DNA from: Ascoidea asiatica | Lineage: Eukaryota > Ascomycota > Saccharomycetes > Ascoideales > Ascoideaceae | Length of the DNA stretch: 64,000 nucleotides | Reading direction: 5' to 3' | Assembly (NCBI GenBank): GCA_001600695.1 | Contig: BCKQ01000001.1 | Span: 623,916 to 687,915 of the forward strand | Shown: positions 48,761 to 60,052 of the stretch, piece after piece | Layout of the letters: each line of letters opens with the position of its first letter | Numbering within the stretch: position 1 is the stretch's first letter | Notes under the pieces: model-generated | The model's input: only the letters and a program-made list of their open reading frames with translations | What the model was told of the DNA's origin: nothing | Databases searched by the model: none | Position numbers and translations under genes: made by a program

Positions 48761-49102
48761 CTGAATTTTTTGTTCTTTACAATTTCCAGAAATAAGATTG
48801 ACAGATTATTAAAATGCAAGACAATTCTCTTCTTTGTAGGTATGCAACGGCTCTTTTATAGCCTTTACTGAAGTTAAAAAAAAGCCCTGGACTATTTAGG
48901 ATTTTCATGCTGAAAGTTTTCCACTTTTGATAATAACGCCAATTTAATTTTCTATGGTCACATTTGTAACCTCATAAACAAAATATTTTTTATTAATGAT
49001 ATGCTTCGCATAGATTTCAAATCAATTTTTTCAGAAATTTGAAACTACAAAAGGTCAACAAGTTAAACACTAAAAAAAAAGGAAGAACATAACAATTAAG
49101 AA
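48761..49102. promoter_or_regulatory. Divergent promoter, NGL2 and asparagine-synthetase-like gene
   Basis: A compact 342-bp shared promoter, less A+T-rich than most intergenic DNA here. I see no strong known motif beyond an A-run just before the start at 49103. Confidence 0.5.
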
Positions 49103-51571
49103 ATGTGTGGAATTTTATTTGGATGGAGTCAAGAGAAAGAATATCAAGAAGATCAAGATCAATTAAATGAGACTGTAGATTTTGTGGAACTAAAAGAAGA
49201 AAATGCAATCGCAGAATTAATAAATCAAGATTTAAAACAAGATTTGAAACAAGATGCACTAAAACCTGTAAAATGCGATGAATGCGATTTAATCTTAAAT
49301 AAATTTGACCTGGTCAATGATAATAAAGGCAAATTAACCACTTATGATCATATATTCAATTCCCTAATTCCCAGGATTCTCTCTAGAGGGCCTAATTATG
49401 CCTCTTTACTATCAATATCAAATGAATCATCGAACATGAACTTCTTTTCCTCTGTTTTGTCTTTAAGGACCCCATTTACCAAGCAGGCATTGCATAATGA
49501 CTATTTCATTCTTCAGTTTAATGGGGAGTTATATAATCAAGAATTGCTTTCGGATATTTCAAACAGAAATGATACAAATTATTTTATGTCAGAACTATCA
49601 AAAATTCCAAAAATGTTTTTTGTTGAAAACAATATAGACAATGGAGATAATCTTAAAAATTCGAACTTTATAATATCATATGAAAAAAAAATATTGAAAG
49701 TTATTTCAAGCATGAATGGAGAATTTGCCTATAATATTTATGATAAAGTTAATAACAAGCTATATTTCGGGAAGGACTCAATAGGTAAAAGGTCGTTGAT
49801 GTTTTCAAGAAATGTTGAAAAAAAGAAAATTTATCTATCATCATTACCACCTATTTGTAAATGTCGAGTTGATACTAGTTTTAATTGGGAAGATTGTAAA
49901 AATAATATAATATACTCAATTAATTTATCTAATTTAAAAATCTCGGAATTTCCTTTAAATGAATCCATTAGTAAATCGGATTTCATAAACACCATATTGG
50001 AAAAAAACTATAATAATGAACAACATTTAGTCCCCTTAATAGAAAAGTTCAAAAATTTGTTAAAAAAGTCTACGATTGAAAGAATCACTACAATAAAACC
50101 TTTTGATCGAATAACTAAAAGCTCTTCCTCATACTCCCCTCCTTTAAGTTTATTACTGAATGAATTGTATCAAAATTCAAATACAATTTCAAATTTCAAA
50201 GAAGAAAGTGAAACAGAAAGTTCTTTATTTTCAATTTTATTTTCTGGAGGAATTGATTGTACTTTATTAGCCGCAATATGTGCAGAAATATTAATATTGA
50301 GTAATTCGCAAAAAAAAAAGAAACTTTCAATTGATCTATTGAATGTATCATTTGATAATCCTAGAACGGGAAAGTCAGCTAAGTCAGCTCCTGATAGATT
50401 ATTGGCATTGAATTCATGGTTCAATTTAAATAAACGTTATTCAAACGTTGAAAGTCATTTTCAATTTAATTTAATAGAAATAGATATATCTTATGATGAG
50501 TATTTGCAAGGTAAGAAAAGAGTTTTGAAATTAATTTGGCCAGAGCAAACTGAAATGGATTTAAGTATTAGTATTGCTTTTTTTTTTGCTAGTCGAGGCT
50601 ATGGAAACAAAGTTATCAGTAGTTCTAATAGTAATTATGATTATAATGAAGATGAAAATAAAAAACCTGATTTTTCAGCTTTTGAAAGAGAATACAATTA
50701 TAGATCAGATTGCAAAGTCCTTTTAAGTGGTTTGGGTGCTGATGAGCTATTTGGTGGATATTCACGGCACGAAGGTATGTTCAATGAATATTTTAAAGCA
50801 TTCAGAAATTTAAACTCCATGAATATAAACTGTAGTAATCTTCAATATAAACCTACTAATATCAAAGATTCTAATTTTAAGAATAATGAAACGAATACAA
50901 CTACTATTACTGATTTTGATAAATTAATTCCTGAATCGATTTTTGAAATTAGTTCCTTAGATGAAACAAGAAATAGTAAAGTCTCTAAGAACAAGCTTGT
51001 GCGCAATGGTATTCCTAATGGTAATAAACAAATTCTAAATGAGATATTGCACAAAAATTATCAAGATCTTTCCGGTGAATTGTTGATGGATATTTCTAGA
51101 ATTTGGAAGAGAAATTTGTGCCGAGATGATAAGGTTATCTGTTCTTGGGGGAAAGAATTACGATATCCATATTTGAGTGACGAAATAATTGAATTTGTTG
51201 TTCAAGAGATTCCATTGAATTTTAAGGTGTGGATAGATTGGGACTTTGAAAATTATAATGAAAATATGAATGAAACTTGTAATGATTATGAAAAAAAGGC
51301 AAAGAATTTGGAAATTGATATGAAAAACAAACCTTCTACAAACTACCAAAAACAAAAAAAAAATGATAAAAAGATGGATAAAAAAAGAAAGAAGCAAAAA
51401 ATAGCAACTCCAAAATTAATAAGAAAGTTTTTACTAAGAAAATTAGCTGTATATATGGGACTTGAATTTGTCAGTGAAGAGCCAAAGAGAGCCATTCAAT
51501 TTGGAGCAAAAAGCGCTAAAATGGAGGTCGGTGCTGGAAAGATTAAGGGAACCGATATTTTATCAAGTTAA
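49103..51571 (+). CDS. Asparagine synthetase domain-containing protein (YML096W/ASNSD1-like)
   Basis: The 822-residue protein starts MCGILFG, with Cys2 as the glutaminase nucleophile of class II amidotransferases. A divergent glutaminase part follows (~1-270, with FNGELYN and FGKDSIGKRSLMF). The synthetase part has the PP-loop FSGGIDCTLLA (~380), then LLSGLGADELFGGYSRHEG (~540), RNLCRDDKVICSWGKELRYP (~672) and EPKRAIQFGAKSAKME (~795). The last two blocks match the ASNSD1/YML096W group and not true asparagine synthetases (Asn1/2). The protein is longer than yeast YML096W (about 525 residues), because of insertions near 335-375, 575-650 and a Lys-rich one at 720-770. Its substrate is unknown. 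Confidence 0.85.
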   Translation: MCGILFGWSQEKEYQEDQDQLNETVDFVELKEENAIAELINQDLKQDLKQDALKPVKCDECDLILNKFDLVNDNKGKLTTYDHIFNSLIPRILSRGPNYASLLSISNESSNMNFFSSVLSLRTPFTKQALHNDYFILQFNGELYNQELLSDISNRNDTNYFMSELSKIPKMFFVENNIDNGDNLKNSNFIISYEKKILKVISSMNGEFAYNIYDKVNNKLYFGKDSIGKRSLMFSRNVEKKKIYLSSLPPICKCRVDTSFNWEDCKNNIIYSINLSNLKISEFPLNESISKSDFINTILEKNYNNEQHLVPLIEKFKNLLKKSTIERITTIKPFDRITKSSSSYSPPLSLLLNELYQNSNTISNFKEESETESSLFSILFSGGIDCTLLAAICAEILILSNSQKKKKLSIDLLNVSFDNPRTGKSAKSAPDRLLALNSWFNLNKRYSNVESHFQFNLIEIDISYDEYLQGKKRVLKLIWPEQTEMDLSISIAFFFASRGYGNKVISSSNSNYDYNEDENKKPDFSAFEREYNYRSDCKVLLSGLGADELFGGYSRHEGMFNEYFKAFRNLNSMNINCSNLQYKPTNIKDSNFKNNETNTTTITDFDKLIPESIFEISSLDETRNSKVSKNKLVRNGIPNGNKQILNEILHKNYQDLSGELLMDISRIWKRNLCRDDKVICSWGKELRYPYLSDEIIEFVVQEIPLNFKVWIDWDFENYNENMNETCNDYEKKAKNLEIDMKNKPSTNYQKQKKNDKKMDKKRKKQKIATPKLIRKFLLRKLAVYMGLEFVSEEPKRAIQFGAKSAKMEVGAGKIKGTDILSS

Positions 51572-54500
51572 GATTTTGCATAATCTTCAATTGCAACATT
51601 GTAGTAAGTATTTCATTGTTTAAATTAAATAGTGTTTTTTGTATAAACTTTTTGTCTTAAATGCATAAGCATTAAACTTATTCAAGTTTTGATCCATTCT
51701 TTCCAAAAAAAAAAAAAAAAAAAGCAAAACTAGTTGCTGGAGTTTTTTAAAAAATAAGTTCTCTCTAACTTCAATAAATACTCAAATTAGTATTTGTGTA
51801 AGGTATGCCACTTTTATTTCTTTAATCTCATTAAATAATCAAATACATTACCAATTGAAAACAATTGGCTCTTGATTTTTAGTTGGTTAGTCTAAGCAAC
51901 AGCTGACTGAATGGTTGCATCGCATTGCATATTTTGGTTAAACCGTTAAGTACTTTACAAAGTCTAATTGTAGGTGAATTTTCTGGCATGCAGCTGATTA
52001 CACGTAAGTTGTTGTTGGCAAGTATTTGTGGCTTATAAACAAAACCGCATTACCCGCATTTCCCGGCAATAACAACTTGTTTTTTTACTTGCACAAACAC
52101 AACTTGCAAACCTTAGATTTTTCTAGTGCAATGTGTAAAAAAATAGTCCTATTGTAGCGATTATTCTATGGGTGTTTTATTTCTCGAAATCAAAAGTGAT
52201 GTTAAGTGTTATTAACCCACTCAAAAACAACGTTGAGACGAACTCAAGTTTGACAAAAAAAAATATAATTTACAGATATTCTTATAACTGTCAACAACAA
52301 TTAGTGAGATATCTACCTCAACTTGTTAAGCTTTCAAAAACATTCAGGATATTTATTGTTGTTTTTATTTGGCTTTGAAAAATCGGAAAAGATTCGGAAA
52401 AATAGTTGGTACGATTAAGAAACAAGTCTGATTTAAATTAAAACACTTTAATTGGTGTCAGTTCCATTAAAAATCAGAAACAAGCAACTTAGAAAATAAG
52501 AAATTGTTGTTTAAATGAAGGGAAAACTTTTTATAGCATTCAATAAAAATAAATCCAAAAATCCACTAATGAGATATGCTACATAAGCCACTAATACTTG
52601 ATAAAATACTTCCGGTATTTTTTATGGTAGAAAAAGAGTCAATTTTGACAGTTAAAAAAGAAAACCTCAAAATAGAATAACACGTTTATAAAACAAGTTC
52701 AAAGATTGAATTGAAACAATACTTTCATTATCAAAACACTTTCAAAAAATGGTTGTTCTCATGTTGCGATTGCAAAATCGTTTTTGTTTCTTTTCATTTA
52801 ATAAATTATGCCATGGATAAAATTTTTCTTACAGGGGATAATTCAAATTCTGTTCATCAATAGTATTAGTTTGTCTAGGAGTAGAAAAAAATGTCAGTTC
52901 AGCAAATACTAACTTTGAAACCTGAAAGGCTTTATTAAAAAACCCAGCAAGTTATAAAGTGTTATTGATTTGAAATTCTATGTGAGCGATGAAGAAACTT
53001 ACCAGTAATTAAGATGGTTCTAATGAGTAACCCTTTAAAAGATACATATTATGTGCTTCCTTGGGGTGAAAAAATTAATAAAATATCAGAATAAAAAGTG
53101 TTTGCCGTTAGGACTTTGAAGGAATAATAAAATCAATGCTTACAGATTATTGACTTTATTTACCTTTTGATAACAAATATACTAAATTTGAAACACTTTT
53201 ATTTCAAATATTTTCAGCTACTAAATCTTCAAAATTGCTGAATTAATAAAAATTATATAAAATAACTATTTATTGAAAAGCTTTAAAAAGGGCTTCTAGA
53301 ATCCAAATTTAGACTATTTAAAACATAACTTCCTAAATATTTTATTATTAATATTTTAAGAGTGTTAAATGATGATTACTGAAAAAAATTCATATTTCAA
53401 TCAACGGTTTATTTAGACTGTTATTTTTATTTGAAAAATATAAATTATTTTAGTATTAACAAAAACTCATAATCAAATTTTTAAAAATTTTTCAGATTAG
53501 ATATATTTTAAATCATTTACGAAATATTGAGGATTTTTATTATAAAAATGGTTTTCAAAAATTGGTTGAATTTAATTTCAATGTTTGGAATTTGATAACT
53601 TTAACTTGATGAAAATACAATGAAAAATATTGATAAAAGTATTGTCTTTGAGAAAACAAAACAATTTTCTGTAATAATAATGATAAAAATGATCAGTTAT
53701 TCATGATTAAAACAATGATGAAAAATTAATTTTTAACAAAGAGTTTTCTTGAATTTTTGAAAAAACTAATTCACATTAACATAAAAGTAACATTGAATTG
53801 TAATAGAAAATCTTTTTGATTCAAATGTAAAGTATGTGTAATCTTTATGTTTTCAAAAAACTTTTTGAATTTTTTTTTCAACATGCGAGTATGTGAAGAT
53901 TTATATCAAATTTATCTTAACAACTTTTTTTTTAATAAATTTCCGAATATTTTAGTAAAGATATGTTAAAAGATCTTTTTATTAATAGATAAACATATTT
54001 CAGAGAAAAAAATAAGTTTTCTTTGAAAGTATTTATTCTTATTATTTTGTTAGGGCATTTCAGTAGCTTTAATAATTCAAAAAAATGATACATACATTTT
54101 TGTCGCTAATAAAATATCAAAAAATGGAATTAAAATTCCGAAAAATAATTTTTAGTTTTTAATTGGATATGCAGAGGAACGTTAAATAAAACGGTGTGTA
54201 TTTCTGCATTTTAAATTAGGCAGCTTTGAAATTAATTAAGTTTGAGTCAACAATTTAAATTAAATTGAAAATAAAACTAAAAATTATATTTGAATTTTAA
54301 TTGGGTGTATTTTATTAATTCGAAAAATATAATGTACTGTAGTGGAGAAATGTTAGTTGACGAATAAAATTTTGATATTAGAAATCAGAAAAAAATCAAA
54401 AATATATTATCATTTGTATAAAATCTAGAATTTTACCTCGATTTCGAAGTCAATAAATAATTAATTAAGGAATAAGATAATAAAAAACTGATAAAAAAAT

Positions 54501-56403
54501 ACTAAGAATTGTAATTTATAAAATGGTTGCATGATTTTATCTAGAATTTTATTTATTTCATTATGAAGATAAAATTCTTATAACTTTCAATGATTCAATT
54601 CAGTCAAAATGATTAACCATTACTAATACTATTTGAATCAAAAATAATAAACAAATAAAGATAACAAATTAATTTATCCAAATCAGTATAAAAAAAAGTT
54701 CATAATTCTTATCATCTTGTTAATAAACTGTTAGTAAAGTTCCAGAAGGCATAGTAAAATTTTATTTAATCCATCTTGGCTAATGCCACGCCAAGAACTA
54801 TTTTATTAAGATATCAAATTTCAGATATGGATTATTTTACTGGAAAATATAACAAAAAACTGTTGCAAAAAAAATCTATGCATGCTTTAGTAGTATACAG
54901 TAATAGCACTCCTATTTATATGAAAATAACAGCAGAATATCAAACATTTTGGTTAGGAAAAACCCTATTTTTCCTGATACTAAAGTAAAATCACACGGTC
55001 TTTACTTTAACTATTCACGTGAAACCCAATATTTTTTGCAATCAGAGATTTTAATTTTTCTTTTGATTGAAGAGGTTTTTGTGCTCGTTTTGTGGTGATG
55101 CAAAAGTAGCGTGACTGAAGTGTCCATACTTTTCCGTTGCAGAGAAACGTGGGTAAACACTCTTTCCTGCCGATATTTTGTCTCAGAGGCTTTAAAATAT
55201 AATTGACTGTATTTTAGTTTTGTAAGATAAAAAAAAAAAATGAATACTTTTTGAAAAAGTTCAAAAACTTTCAACTGCAAATCCATAAAATGGTTTCAAG
55301 TCTGAATACGCCTTTAATAAAACAAAATGTTTTACTGTAGTACAGTATGTTATAATTTTTTCATTTTTTAAAAAACGTGATTTTACTATGCACTAATCTC
55401 GAATTAAATAAATGATATGTTGCAGAGGTTAGTAAGAAATTTTGAATATTCAGTAATAACAATGAAATATATTGGAAAAAGACATATTGTTCCCATATGC
55501 ATGTTTTCATTCCATTGAAATAGGAGAATGATTTGCGTATGAAACAATAATTCAAAAAAAAGACATGAAAACCAAATAAAAACCAAAGCAATGAAGACAT
55601 GATGAAAACTTTGGATGAAAACGCAAAAGAAAAAAAAATCTTTTGGGGAGTTTTTTTATAGTGGGTAAAGTCTTCTTTAAATAAGTAGTCTATTTGAAAC
55701 TTTAGATATCATAGGAGTCATGTGCTTTCTGCACAATGAATACTTAAACGGGGCAGTTCTTTTAATCAAAAATTGTATCAGTTTCATTCTAATTCATTAA
55801 ATTCAGGGCTCACTTGAAATTCGATCAAATATTTCGATACGAAATTAAGGATCATATTAAATGAACAGGCTGTGTTACGAGTTAGGATAGTAATCTTTGA
55901 ATCAAATTTTTCATTTTATAGGAATCCTAAATTCAATATTATATTATGTTGTTGTTTAACTATTTTCCTAATGTTATTAGTAAATAAAATGTGAATATCA
56001 TAGCCCTTTACTTAGCAAAACTTTTTAAAATCAAAATAATAATTCAAATTATTTTTTGATTCAAATTGTTGTGAACATAACTCTGAAATCATACCATTTC
56101 AAGCCGTTTCATAGCTTCTTCTTATCAGAGTTGCCAAGAAACTCGAAGGATAGAACCTTTTGATCCATACCGAGTATTAATACGTAATAGCAATACTGTA
56201 GAAAAAGAAAAAGAAGTAGAAATAGCAGTAATTAAGGGAGAATCGCTCGGCTATGAAAAAATGAAACTAGAGTGGAGTATGGAATGGCAATGGAAAATGG
56301 CTACAATTGTACAGACTTACGAACTTTTCTGTGGAAATAACCAATAAAAAAGTTGGCTATGTTTAGGTTTAACATTATTATTAACATTACTATCAGTACC
56401 CAT

Positions 56404-56427
56404 ATTAACGTTAACATTAACGTTAAT
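56404..56427. other. 24-bp palindrome with 11-bp arms
   Basis: ATTAACGTTAA and its exact inverse TTAACGTTAAT are separated by CA. Several TTAACATTA relatives precede it at 56370-56390. It could be a binding site for a dimeric protein or a cruciform-forming element. Confidence 0.75.
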
Positions 56428-56725
56428 TAAAATGTATGCAGTTAGTTTCTGTAATATTCTGGTGGCAGTGTAGAAATAATGCCGAAGGTAGCTTAAAACG
56501 CAAGGTTATTCTGAACACAGCGTTCAAATTAAGTTGCCAGCCCCGAATATTTAGAATTATTTTAACTATTTTTGAATATTTTTAAAAAATGAAAGCGCGT
56601 TGATGTTTGTGCTCAGATTTTGTATTCGGCTGAAATTACGTAATAATTAACTAACGCCACAAATACACTTATTTTGTGTATTTTTCTTTACAGTTGAATA
56701 TCTCAGTACCAGAAGTATTGCTTAA

Positions 56726-56760
56726 GTAATAATAATAATAATAACAATAACAATAACAAT
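56726..56760. repeat. TAA/TAACAA microsatellite
   Basis: A TAA trinucleotide run that passes into AACAAT units in the gene-free region. Confidence 0.85.
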
Positions 56761-58378
56761 TATTTAAATAATATTAGAATTGGCTCTCATAATATAATTT
56801 GTACCTTTGAACCAGAGGAATTCGTTAGATAACATTTTAATATTTATTAAAAAATACTGTATGATGGTACTCGTTCAGTGTACTTTTATACTTGAATTTT
56901 CTATATTCTAGTAATAATATCCTTTTAAAACAGTCAAATCAAAAAGAATTAAAAATAGCAAAAAGAAAATATTATTCTTTATTCTTCATTCTTTTTATTC
57001 ATATCTTCATTTTCTATTTTATTCGGTTTTAAACCAACAACAACTTTGAATTCCATTAATTGTTAAAGATTAAGCCATGCTTAAATATTATAGATGAAAA
57101 AAAAATTGAGGAATTTATCATTGCTTGAAAAGAAGATAAATACCCATTGATTTTCTTCCTTTTTTGAAGTATTATTGCTTTTGAATGTGATTTACATATC
57201 TTTATATTCTAAATAGTTTTTTATTCAAATATTGCTTTTTCTATCGTTATTGTAATTGCTATTGCTACTCTTGTTGCTGTTGCTATTACAAACTTTTCCT
57301 TTAGTTTTCATATTTTTAATATCACCTATTCGTTTTTACTTCCACTTATTCAATCCATAATTAACTTTTTAATTCTTATTTTACTTTAATTCAAAACTGT
57401 CTATCAATCATAAATAGTTTAAATTAAATTAACTTTTTTTTGAATAAAAAGATTATCATAAAAACATACAATTATAAAATTGTAAACTCTGCTGTTTTTT
57501 TTTCTCTGGAATAGTCTCATCACTCATAAATCACCAATCATCAATCATCAATCACTAACCATCAATATTGACAATAAATAACTACCAAATACACTCTGTT
57601 TAGTTGTTTTCTGTCTGTTCAAATCCTTTTATATCCTCTTTAATCCTATTAAATCCTCTTAAAACCTTTGTGCTTTCTCCAAGTTCAAATTTGCCGTATT
57701 TTCACATAAACTTTCCGTCTGCTGCACCTTGCTGTACATCCAGAATAAAGTTTCAAGGCCTTTTTTAATCTGCATTTGGATTTTCAGCCAAGTATTAAGC
57801 AATTGCTATTAGGAATATCTATCAATTTCACTAAAGTTCTTACCTTTTAACTGTTATCTTCATATATTTCATTTAAAATCAAAATATTCTAATTACATTA
57901 TATTTAAAGGACTTGCTTTTCCCTCATTTCCATATTTATTCAAATTCTTTTTTTTTTATTACTTTTACTAAATTTTTATTTCATTTATTAATTATTATCA
58001 AAAAAGAATTATTTGATTCAAATCATCTAAAAAAAATTAGTTATATATACATTAAAATACTAATTATATCTAGTATTTGAATATATTAATATCATTATTA
58101 ATAATAATAATAATAATAAAAAAATAATAATCAAAATAATAGATTATTAGAATAATAAATCATATAAATAATACTTTAAACAACTAATTATAAAAGTTGT
58201 TCTCTTAATTAAAAGAAAAAGGTTATTTAAATATCAAATCCTATATTCCTCTTTCCTCATTATAATCATTATATTATAGTGATATATTTCCTATAATAGT
58301 TTAATATTAACTAAATTATAAAAAATTCAAACTATTTCAAAAATTAATTTAAAAAAAAAATATAATAATATAATCAAA

Positions 58379-60052
58379 ATGGCTTTATCTGAAAAAGAGT
58401 CCCCAATAGTGGAGACTCAAGATATTGAGTCTGGTACAAAACATCTTGCTTATTTAGAAGATGGTAAAAAATTAAAAAAAGATTTAAAAGCAAGACATAT
58501 TACTATGATTGCAATTGGTGGTGCTCTTGGTACTGGTTTAATTATTGGTACAGGTAGTGCTTTAGCCGCTGCTGGTCCTGGTTCAATTTTTATTGCATAT
58601 TTATTTGTTGGTGTTTTAGTTTATAATGTTATGTGTGCTTTAGGTGAAATGGCTTGTTATATTCCATTACCTGACGGATTTACCGGTTATGCAACAAGAT
58701 ATGTTGATCCTGCTTTAGGTTTTTCATTTGGTTGGTGTTATACAATTAAATATCTTTTAGTTTGTCCAAATCAATTAACTGCTGCTGCTTTAGTTTTACA
58801 ATATTGGGTTGATAGAGATAAGGTTAATCCAGGTGTTTGGATTACCATTTTTTTAGTCTGTATAACTTTAATTAATTCTTTTGGTGTTGGTAAATTTGGT
58901 GAAATTGAATTTTGGTTATCTGTTATAAAAGTTTTAACATGTCTTGGTTTAATTTTATTTTTATTTATTATTATGCTTGGTGGTGGTCCAAATCATGATA
59001 GACTTGGTTTTAGATATTGGAAAGATCCAGGTGCTTTTAAACCATATTCTGGTATTGATGGTTCAAAAGGTAAATTTGTTGGTTTTGTTTCTGTTTTAGT
59101 TACTGCAGTTTTTGCTTTCTTAGGTACTGAATTAGTTGGTGTAACTTTTGGTGAAGCAAGAAATATCAAAGCAATTCCAAAAGCTATTAAATTAACATTT
59201 TGGCGTATTGCATTATTTTATTGGTTAAATGTTTTATTATTAGGATGTTGTGTTGCATATAATGATAAAAATTTAGCATTTGCAAATAAACAATCAAATT
59301 CTGCTGCTGCATCTCCTTTTGTCGTCGCAGCTGTTACTGCTGGTGTTAGTGGATTACCTGATCTTATTAATGCATGTATTTTAGTTTTCATCTTTTCTGC
59401 AGCCAATTCTGATTTATATCTTTCATCACGTTCATTATATGGTTTAGCAGTTAATGGTCAAGCCCCAAAAATTTTTGCAAAAACAAATAGATTTGGTGTT
59501 CCATATTTTGCATTATCTGTTGGATGTTTATTTTCTTTATTAGCTTATATGAATTGTGTTGATGATTCTAAAAAGATTTTCAATTATTTTGTTTCTGTTG
59601 TTTCTATGTTTGGTTTATTTGCATGGATTACAATTGTTGTTTGTCATATATTTTTCATGAGAGCATTAAAAGCTCAAGGTATTGATAGAAATGGATTAAT
59701 GTATAAAGCACCATTTCAACCATATGCTGATTATGTTTGTTTATTTTTCACAATTTTAGTTGCATTTATTAAAAATTTTACAGTATTTTTATTCGGTAAA
59801 TTTGATTATAAAACTTTTATTACAGGTTATATTGGTATTCCAGTTTATTTAATTTGTATATTTGGTTATAAATTTATTATGAAATCTAAAAGAGTTTTAC
59901 CAGAAGAAGCAGATTTACAAACTTATAGAGATGTTGTATTGGCAGAAGAAGAAGAATATGAAAGAGAATTAGAAGAAAAGAAGAAACTAAGAGATTCTGG
60001 TAAAAAAGATATGGGATGGTATTATGATACATTCCTTGCATGGTTATTTTAA
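58379..60052 (+). CDS. DIP5: Dicarboxylic amino acid permease, Dip5-like
   Basis: The 557-residue protein is a fungal YAT-family amino acid/proton symporter with twelve predicted membrane helices. The cytosolic N-terminus is followed by LKARHITMIAIGGALGTGLI, the conserved first helix. Other strongly conserved blocks are YVDPALGFSFGW, PNQLTAAALVLQYW, GGGPNHDRLGFRYWKDPGAF and NFTVFLFGKFDYKTFITGYI. They match S. cerevisiae Dip5, the plasma-membrane permease for glutamate and aspartate, better than Gap1 or Agp1 (GPNHDRLG and FDYKTFITGYIG). The C-terminal tail is acidic and ends WYYDTFLAWLF, like the FLGNIF end of Dip5. The coding sequence contains no CTG codon. The long upstream region suggests extensive nutrient control (inference). 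Confidence 0.92.
   Translation: MALSEKESPIVETQDIESGTKHLAYLEDGKKLKKDLKARHITMIAIGGALGTGLIIGTGSALAAAGPGSIFIAYLFVGVLVYNVMCALGEMACYIPLPDGFTGYATRYVDPALGFSFGWCYTIKYLLVCPNQLTAAALVLQYWVDRDKVNPGVWITIFLVCITLINSFGVGKFGEIEFWLSVIKVLTCLGLILFLFIIMLGGGPNHDRLGFRYWKDPGAFKPYSGIDGSKGKFVGFVSVLVTAVFAFLGTELVGVTFGEARNIKAIPKAIKLTFWRIALFYWLNVLLLGCCVAYNDKNLAFANKQSNSAAASPFVVAAVTAGVSGLPDLINACILVFIFSAANSDLYLSSRSLYGLAVNGQAPKIFAKTNRFGVPYFALSVGCLFSLLAYMNCVDDSKKIFNYFVSVVSMFGLFAWITIVVCHIFFMRALKAQGIDRNGLMYKAPFQPYADYVCLFFTILVAFIKNFTVFLFGKFDYKTFITGYIGIPVYLICIFGYKFIMKSKRVLPEEADLQTYRDVVLAEEEEYERELEEKKKLRDSGKKDMGWYYDTFLAWLF

Larger units (their letters stand above)
51572..58378. other. 6.8-kb gene-free A+T-rich region
   Basis: This is the longest stretch without a supported gene. 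A poly-A run lies at about 51704-51723. From 52.4 to 54.7 kb the sequence is uniformly A+T-rich with no open frame of note. Small frames at 52172-52378, 54776-54988 and 55011-55600 (both strands) have no recognisable product. CACGTG lies at 55016-55021. A somewhat G+C-richer segment at 56.1-56.65 kb holds an 86-codon open stretch without an early ATG (56087-56347) and a 24-bp palindrome (56404-56427). The last 1.7 kb probably includes the DIP5 promoter. A centromere, origin, long non-coding RNA or decayed genes are all possible; nothing decides between them. Confidence 0.6.

Noticed and set aside
49103-51571. Asn1/Asn2-type asparagine synthetase
   Set aside because: The C-terminal blocks (KRAIQFGAKSAKME) and the divergent glutaminase half place it with the YML096W/ASNSD1 group.
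54776-55600. Small frames of 60-91 codons on both strands in the gene-free region
   Set aside because: No recognisable domain; composition is that expected of A+T-rich DNA.
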